Shown piece after piece: positions 38,521 through 41,855 of a stretch of 41,855 nucleotides of DNA. Below the pieces are notes generated by a model. The model did no database searches. It had not been told where the DNA came from and saw only the letters and a list, made by a program, of their open reading frames with translations. This stretch comes from Clostridiales bacterium (GTDB lineage Bacteria > Bacillota > Clostridia > Lachnospirales > UBA12420), in the NCBI GenBank assembly GCA_003452395.1, contig DMOI01000050.1:1-41855 (forward strand), given 5' to 3'. Numbering within the stretch: the first letter of the stretch is position 1; each line of letters begins with the position of its first letter. Position numbers and translations under genes: made by a program.

Positions 38521-39639
38521 GTGAAAAGAATAATAACATTAACATTATGTATTATGTTTACATTTTCAAACATCGTATTTGCTGCTGATGTTGTAGCTAC
38601 TACAACAACTGAAAGTAGCTCAGTACTTCAGCTTAGCATAGCAGAGGCGATAGCTTACGGGAAGGAGCATAATTATGAAATTATTCTCGCAAAAATAGAT
38701 GAAGAAAATATGAAAACCAGTAAGAAAAGCGCAAAAGATGCAGAAAGTACAGCAAAAGATTCGTATGCCGAAAATAAAAACAGTGACAATTTTTCAAGTT
38801 ATAAAACTAGAAACGGGTATAACACCTTATCAGTAAAAAATCAAGAGAAAATGCTAAATTTAAAAAATACACAAAAAATGCTTTCGCTTGAAATATCTGT
38901 TGAGACGGCTTATTATAACCTTTCAGAAAAGAAAACAACATATGATATAAAAAAGAGAACGACAGACCAAATAACTACTCAGCTTGGTATTGCTGAAACT
39001 AAATTGAAGCTCGGCAGTATTTCACAGCTGGATTATAAAAAAATAGTACTTGAAAAAGGAACAGCAGATGTAGCACTAATGAGTTCAGAAGCAGATTATA
39101 AAAAGGCAATGATGGATTTTAATCAGATAATTGGATTACCATTAAGGCAAGAGGTTGCACTTACTGATGAAGTAGGACCTTTTACGTATGCTATGCCTAC
39201 ATTTGATGAAAAGCTAGAGGAGCTTAAAACAACAGATACAACTTACATTCAATATGTTTTGAATAAAGAGCTATCAGAATTAGAAAATAAACTTACAAGA
39301 GCGTACTATGGAGTTAATTCGGATCAATATAAACAGCTATTAAAAACAGAAGAACAAACCCAAATCAATTTTAATCGTTATTTAGAAACATTGGAGTACA
39401 ATTTAATATTTGATATTATTAATTTAAACATAGCAGCAAGAAATATTACATTAGATGGTCAATCTATAGAAATAGCAAAACTTACATTAGATGCTGCAAA
39501 ACAAAAATATTCAGTTGGGCTAATTTCGGATATGGATATGATAGCAGCAGAACTTGATTATCAAAATGCAGAATTAAAGTATATACAAGAAATACATAGT
39601 TTTAAAACACAAGTACTTAAATTTAAAAATAATATTTGA
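38521..39639 (+). CDS. TolC-family protein lacking barrel strands
   Basis: An exported 372-residue homologue of outer-membrane efflux proteins, with a signal peptide (MKRIITLTLCIMFTFSNIVF, cut after AA). Two TolC-type repeats are visible: SIAEAIAYGKEHNYEIILAK (39-58), then KLKLGSISQLDYKKIVLE (161-178) and QKYSVGLISDMDMIAAELDY (328-347), the paired G-x-x-S-x-x-D motifs of the helical barrel. In TolC each repeat has about 50 residues of membrane beta strands between helices. Here only short polar loops stand there: about 84-103 (ENKNSDNFSSYKTRNGYNTL) and about 262-275. So the channel-forming barrel seems absent. GTG start preceded by GGGGGAGA. In a spore-former without an outer membrane, it could extend the pump through the cell wall; this is inference. 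Confidence 0.85.
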   Translation: MKRIITLTLCIMFTFSNIVFAADVVATTTTESSSVLQLSIAEAIAYGKEHNYEIILAKIDEENMKTSKKSAKDAESTAKDSYAENKNSDNFSSYKTRNGYNTLSVKNQEKMLNLKNTQKMLSLEISVETAYYNLSEKKTTYDIKKRTTDQITTQLGIAETKLKLGSISQLDYKKIVLEKGTADVALMSSEADYKKAMMDFNQIIGLPLRQEVALTDEVGPFTYAMPTFDEKLEELKTTDTTYIQYVLNKELSELENKLTRAYYGVNSDQYKQLLKTEEQTQINFNRYLETLEYNLIFDIINLNIAARNITLDGQSIEIAKLTLDAAKQKYSVGLISDMDMIAAELDYQNAELKYIQEIHSFKTQVLKFKNNI

Positions 39640-39653
39640 AAGGAGAAATGTAA

Positions 39654-40298
39654 ATGAAGCTTAATCTAAAGTTTAACAAAAAATATGTATTAATTATAGT
39701 GGGTGTATTGGTAGTAATAATTGGAGGTGCGGCTACTTGTTTTATTTTAACAAGGCCAGCAAGTACTCCTGTGCAGGCAAATGGAAGGTGGCAAACGAAT
39801 TCTTCTAATATGCCTAATCGAGGCGGGATGATGCCAGATGAAAATACAAATAGAATTTATGGTAAAGTAACTAAAATAGTAGGTAATGAATTAACAATTG
39901 CAATAGCAGAAAATCCAATGCAAAACAGACAAAATGAGGTCGCTCAAAATAACAGTGGAATGAATGGCAGTAATAATACAACTAGAAGATCATCACAAAT
40001 GCAAGAATTTGGAGCTGGTGGTGGATTTGGTGGTGGTTTTTCAGGTGGAGGTATGAATTCAGGTAATGGAAGTAAACGTTTAGGTATGACTGCTACCGAA
40101 CTAAAACTAACTGGTGAAACGGCAAACGTAACTATACCAGTTGGACTTGAAATAACAAAAATGGGTATGAGAAGTCAAAATGGAACGAGTAATACATCTC
40201 AGCTATCTGATATAACAACAGATACTGTAATTACGGTATTTGTAGATAAAGACGATACAGCAGAATCTAAAACTGCAAAAAGAGTGATGATAAGATAG
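39654..40298 (+). CDS. Membrane-anchored accessory protein with Gly/Asn-rich insert
   Basis: A 214-residue protein with a short basic N terminus and one membrane helix (about 11-32, YVLIIVGVLVVIIGGAATCF), the rest outside. A small beta domain seems split in two: RIYGKVTKIVGNELTIAIAE (67-86) and, after a low-complexity insert (about 87-140, rich in Asn, Gly, Ser, Met, with GAGGGFGGGFSGGGM), the strands TATELKLTGETANVTIPVGL through TVITVFVDKD and KRVMIR. The fold pattern recalls DUF5666-type OB domains. It is 14 bp after the tolC-like gene and 19 bp before the ATPase, so it belongs to the pump operon; it may bind the assembly or a metal/substrate. Function unproven. Confidence 0.75.
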   Translation: MKLNLKFNKKYVLIIVGVLVVIIGGAATCFILTRPASTPVQANGRWQTNSSNMPNRGGMMPDENTNRIYGKVTKIVGNELTIAIAENPMQNRQNEVAQNNSGMNGSNNTTRRSSQMQEFGAGGGFGGGFSGGGMNSGNGSKRLGMTATELKLTGETANVTIPVGLEITKMGMRSQNGTSNTSQLSDITTDTVITVFVDKDDTAESKTAKRVMIR

Positions 40299-40317
40299 GA
40301 AAGAAGGAAGTGAGACA

Positions 40318-40992
40318 ATGGCGAATGCAGTTATCGAAATGAATGATATAGTAAAAACATATGAGATGGGGAACGAAAAAGTTGATGTTTTAAAGGGTGT
40401 TTCTATAAGGATACAAGCTGGTGAATTTGTTTGTATCCTTGGACCTAGTGGTTCAGGAAAAAGTACTCTAATGAATATAATAGGGTGTATAGATACACTC
40501 TCATCTGGAGAGTACTATCTCGATAGCGAAAATGTAACTACCTCAAACGAAGATAAACTGACAGAAATACGTAATAAAAAAATAGGATTTATATTTCAAA
40601 AATTTAATCTTTTGCCTAGATATGATTCATTATATAATGTAGCGTTACCCTTACTGACTAGAGGTAGACGTTATAAAGATGTAGTAGATGAAGCAAAGAA
40701 TGCACTAAGGGAAGTTGGGCTTGAAGATAGGATGAATCATAAGCCAAATGAATTATCAGGAGGACAACAACAAAGAGTAGCTATTGCAAGGGCCTTAGTA
40801 GGAAGTCCCGATATACTTTTAGCTGATGAGCCCACTGGAAATCTTGATTCAAAATCAGGGGAAGATGTAATAAATTTGTTTAAAGAATTAAACAAAAGAG
40901 GGCATACTATAGTATTAATAACACATGATATGAACGTAGCGAAGAATGCAGGTAGAATAATTTGTATAAAAGACGGACTTATAGATGAATAA
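40318..40992 (+). CDS. MacB/LolD-type ABC transporter ATPase (YknY type)
   Basis: A 224-residue ATPase of the LolD/MacB/FtsE group. Walker A GPSGSGKST (42-50, Lys48), Q-loop IFQKFNLLPR, signature LSGGQQQRVAIARA (from about 146), Walker B ILLADEPTGNLDS with catalytic Glu, and the H-loop ITHD. Pairs with the permease at 37107. Ribosome binding site GGAAG. Last gene of the operon, with a terminator overlapping the stop. The split ATPase/permease arrangement is as in Bacillus YknXYZ, but there the ATPase gene sits between adaptor and permease. Confidence 0.95.
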   Translation: MANAVIEMNDIVKTYEMGNEKVDVLKGVSIRIQAGEFVCILGPSGSGKSTLMNIIGCIDTLSSGEYYLDSENVTTSNEDKLTEIRNKKIGFIFQKFNLLPRYDSLYNVALPLLTRGRRYKDVVDEAKNALREVGLEDRMNHKPNELSGGQQQRVAIARALVGSPDILLADEPTGNLDSKSGEDVINLFKELNKRGHTIVLITHDMNVAKNAGRIICIKDGLIDE

Positions 40993-41025
40993 AAACGACT
41001 AGGAAAATTTTCTAGTCGTTTTCTA
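40992..41025 (+). terminator. Intrinsic terminator of the efflux operon
   Basis: AAAACGACTAG (40992-41002), short AT loop, CTAGTCGTTTT (41012-41022). Confidence 0.85.
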
Positions 41026-41045
41026 TGGAAAAACAATGTAAAATA

Positions 41046-41074
41046 TTGCTATTTTGTAAAATATATAGTATAAT
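41046..41074 (+). promoter_or_regulatory. Sigma-A promoter of the last gene
   Basis: TTGCTA (41046-41051), 17-bp spacer, TATAAT (41069-41074), 33 bp before the ATG. Confidence 0.8.
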
Positions 41075-41107
41075 AGTGATACATTTTGATGAAAGGACGG
41101 GGAATCT

Positions 41108-41842
41108 ATGGGTGATATTGTGAACATGAGAGATCTTTCTACAAGAAAGATTATTATTAAGAAAGTGGAATCTATAGCAGAAAGATTTAATATGGGATAT
41201 AGTAAAGAAGATACGGACAAGTGGGTTGGTGACTTAATACAAAATCATTCAGATAAAACTATTGAAGAATTGTCTGAAGAAGTAGATGATTATTTTTTTA
41301 GGGTTAATATTCTTATGAGTGAGTTAGGTACTTATTTGGGAGATGAGTATTTAGAATTATTTTTTATGCCTAATCTTACTACTGGAAATAAAAATATAAA
41401 TTTTATGGAAACTAGTATAAAAAAACTTGGAGAAGAGGATATAGATATTAACCAGTTTGAATACTTAATGGCGTTTTACAGAATGGGATTTAATGAAGAA
41501 GATTCATATAGACTTGTTAATGAAATTGATTTGAATGATGAAGAAAGGCTGAAGTATATAATTAACATTCTTGATTTAGATACAGATAAAGGGAATGCTT
41601 TAAACTTTGTTATTTCACCACATAATTCAATAAAAGAGTTACAAGATATGCAAGTAAAATTATGGAATGATAGTTATAGACAGGATACTAGAGAGTATAT
41701 AGAAAAATCAGATAAAAGAATTACTAAACTGAATATGAGTATGGTAATGACATTAAAAGAAGAAAAAGAAGATAAAATTAAGGAACCACAGGCTGATTTA
41801 GTATTAACTAAACCAGATGAAGGAATGGATGAATCAATATAA
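41108..41842 (+). CDS. Uncharacterised acidic protein
   Basis: A 244-residue soluble protein that I do not recognise. It is strongly acidic, mostly helical, with no signal peptide or membrane segment. The first half (about 20-85) contains YSKEDTDKWVGDLIQNHSDK and TIEELSEEVDDYFFRV. Around 125-155 is a similar helix-turn pattern, YRMGFNEEDSYRLVNEIDLN, possibly an internal duplication of a small UBA-like or death-like helical unit. The C terminus is a charged low-complexity tail (KEEKEDKIKEPQADLVLTKP). Ribosome binding site AAAGGACGG; an ATG five codons in (MRDLSTRK) is an alternative start. It has its own promoter and is separated from the efflux operon by a terminator, so a functional link is not implied. 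Confidence 0.75.
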   Translation: MGDIVNMRDLSTRKIIIKKVESIAERFNMGYSKEDTDKWVGDLIQNHSDKTIEELSEEVDDYFFRVNILMSELGTYLGDEYLELFFMPNLTTGNKNINFMETSIKKLGEEDIDINQFEYLMAFYRMGFNEEDSYRLVNEIDLNDEERLKYIINILDLDTDKGNALNFVISPHNSIKELQDMQVKLWNDSYRQDTREYIEKSDKRITKLNMSMVMTLKEEKEDKIKEPQADLVLTKPDEGMDESI

Positions 41843-41855
41843 AATAAAAATTGCT

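Overview
The window looks like chromosomal DNA of a low-GC, endospore-forming member of the Clostridia (Bacillota). The case rests on codon use that is strongly AT-rich, strong AGGAGG-type ribosome binding sites, and a set of marker genes: a GerA-family germinant-receptor subunit, a BofC-like protein, both dipicolinate synthase subunits (DpaA/DpaB), the rplU-prp-rpmA operon with the Prp-cleaved L27 extension, GatCAB, LL-diaminopimelate aminotransferase and SLH/FN3 surface proteins. I cannot assign a genus. I see no rRNA, tRNA, CRISPR, prophage or transposase gene.

Layout. 107-4116 (minus strand): gerA and two paralogous FAD oxidoreductases. 4554-6654 (plus): two small helical ferritin/CotF-like proteins, a CBO0543-like membrane protein, an uncatalogued 31-residue membrane peptide and a third paralogous FAD oxidoreductase, all tightly coupled. 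6740-9489: topoisomerase III and a MORN-repeat protein. 9598-12990: gatC-gatA-gatB. 13235-19723: an envelope block of membrane-anchored HtrA protease, a giant secreted FN3 protein and a three-SLH protein. 19990-27479: dapL, an unknown gene, rplU-prp-rpmA behind an L21-leader-like RNA, queA, pepD, an EAL-HDOD protein and a cold-shock protein. 27650-29882: sporulation genes bofC, dpaA, dpaB. 30200-32022: a BaiN/HI0933-like flavoprotein and a minus-strand orphan. 32318-40992: two-component system, secreted LTxxQ-repeat protein, MacA-like adaptor, MacB-like permease, TolC-like protein, membrane-anchored accessory protein and ABC ATPase. 41108-41842: an unknown acidic protein.

The two most interesting regions are (i) the 32-41 kb module. 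Its gene order recalls the Gram-negative Cpx/Bae envelope-stress logic (sensor pair, Spy/CpxP-like LTxxQ protein, tripartite pump). Its TolC homologue keeps the helical-barrel repeats but appears to lack the outer-membrane beta strands, as would be expected if adapted to a cell without an outer membrane. (ii) The three-paralogue FAD oxidoreductase locus at 1.9-6.7 kb, whose function I cannot assign.

The intergenic DNA carries at least three families of palindromic, MITE-like interspersed elements (called A, B and C here), GC-rich against the AT-rich background. All lie between genes, and two of them are inside operons (gatC/gatA and permease/tolC). Many sigma-A-type promoters with 17-bp spacers and intrinsic terminators can be read directly and are listed.
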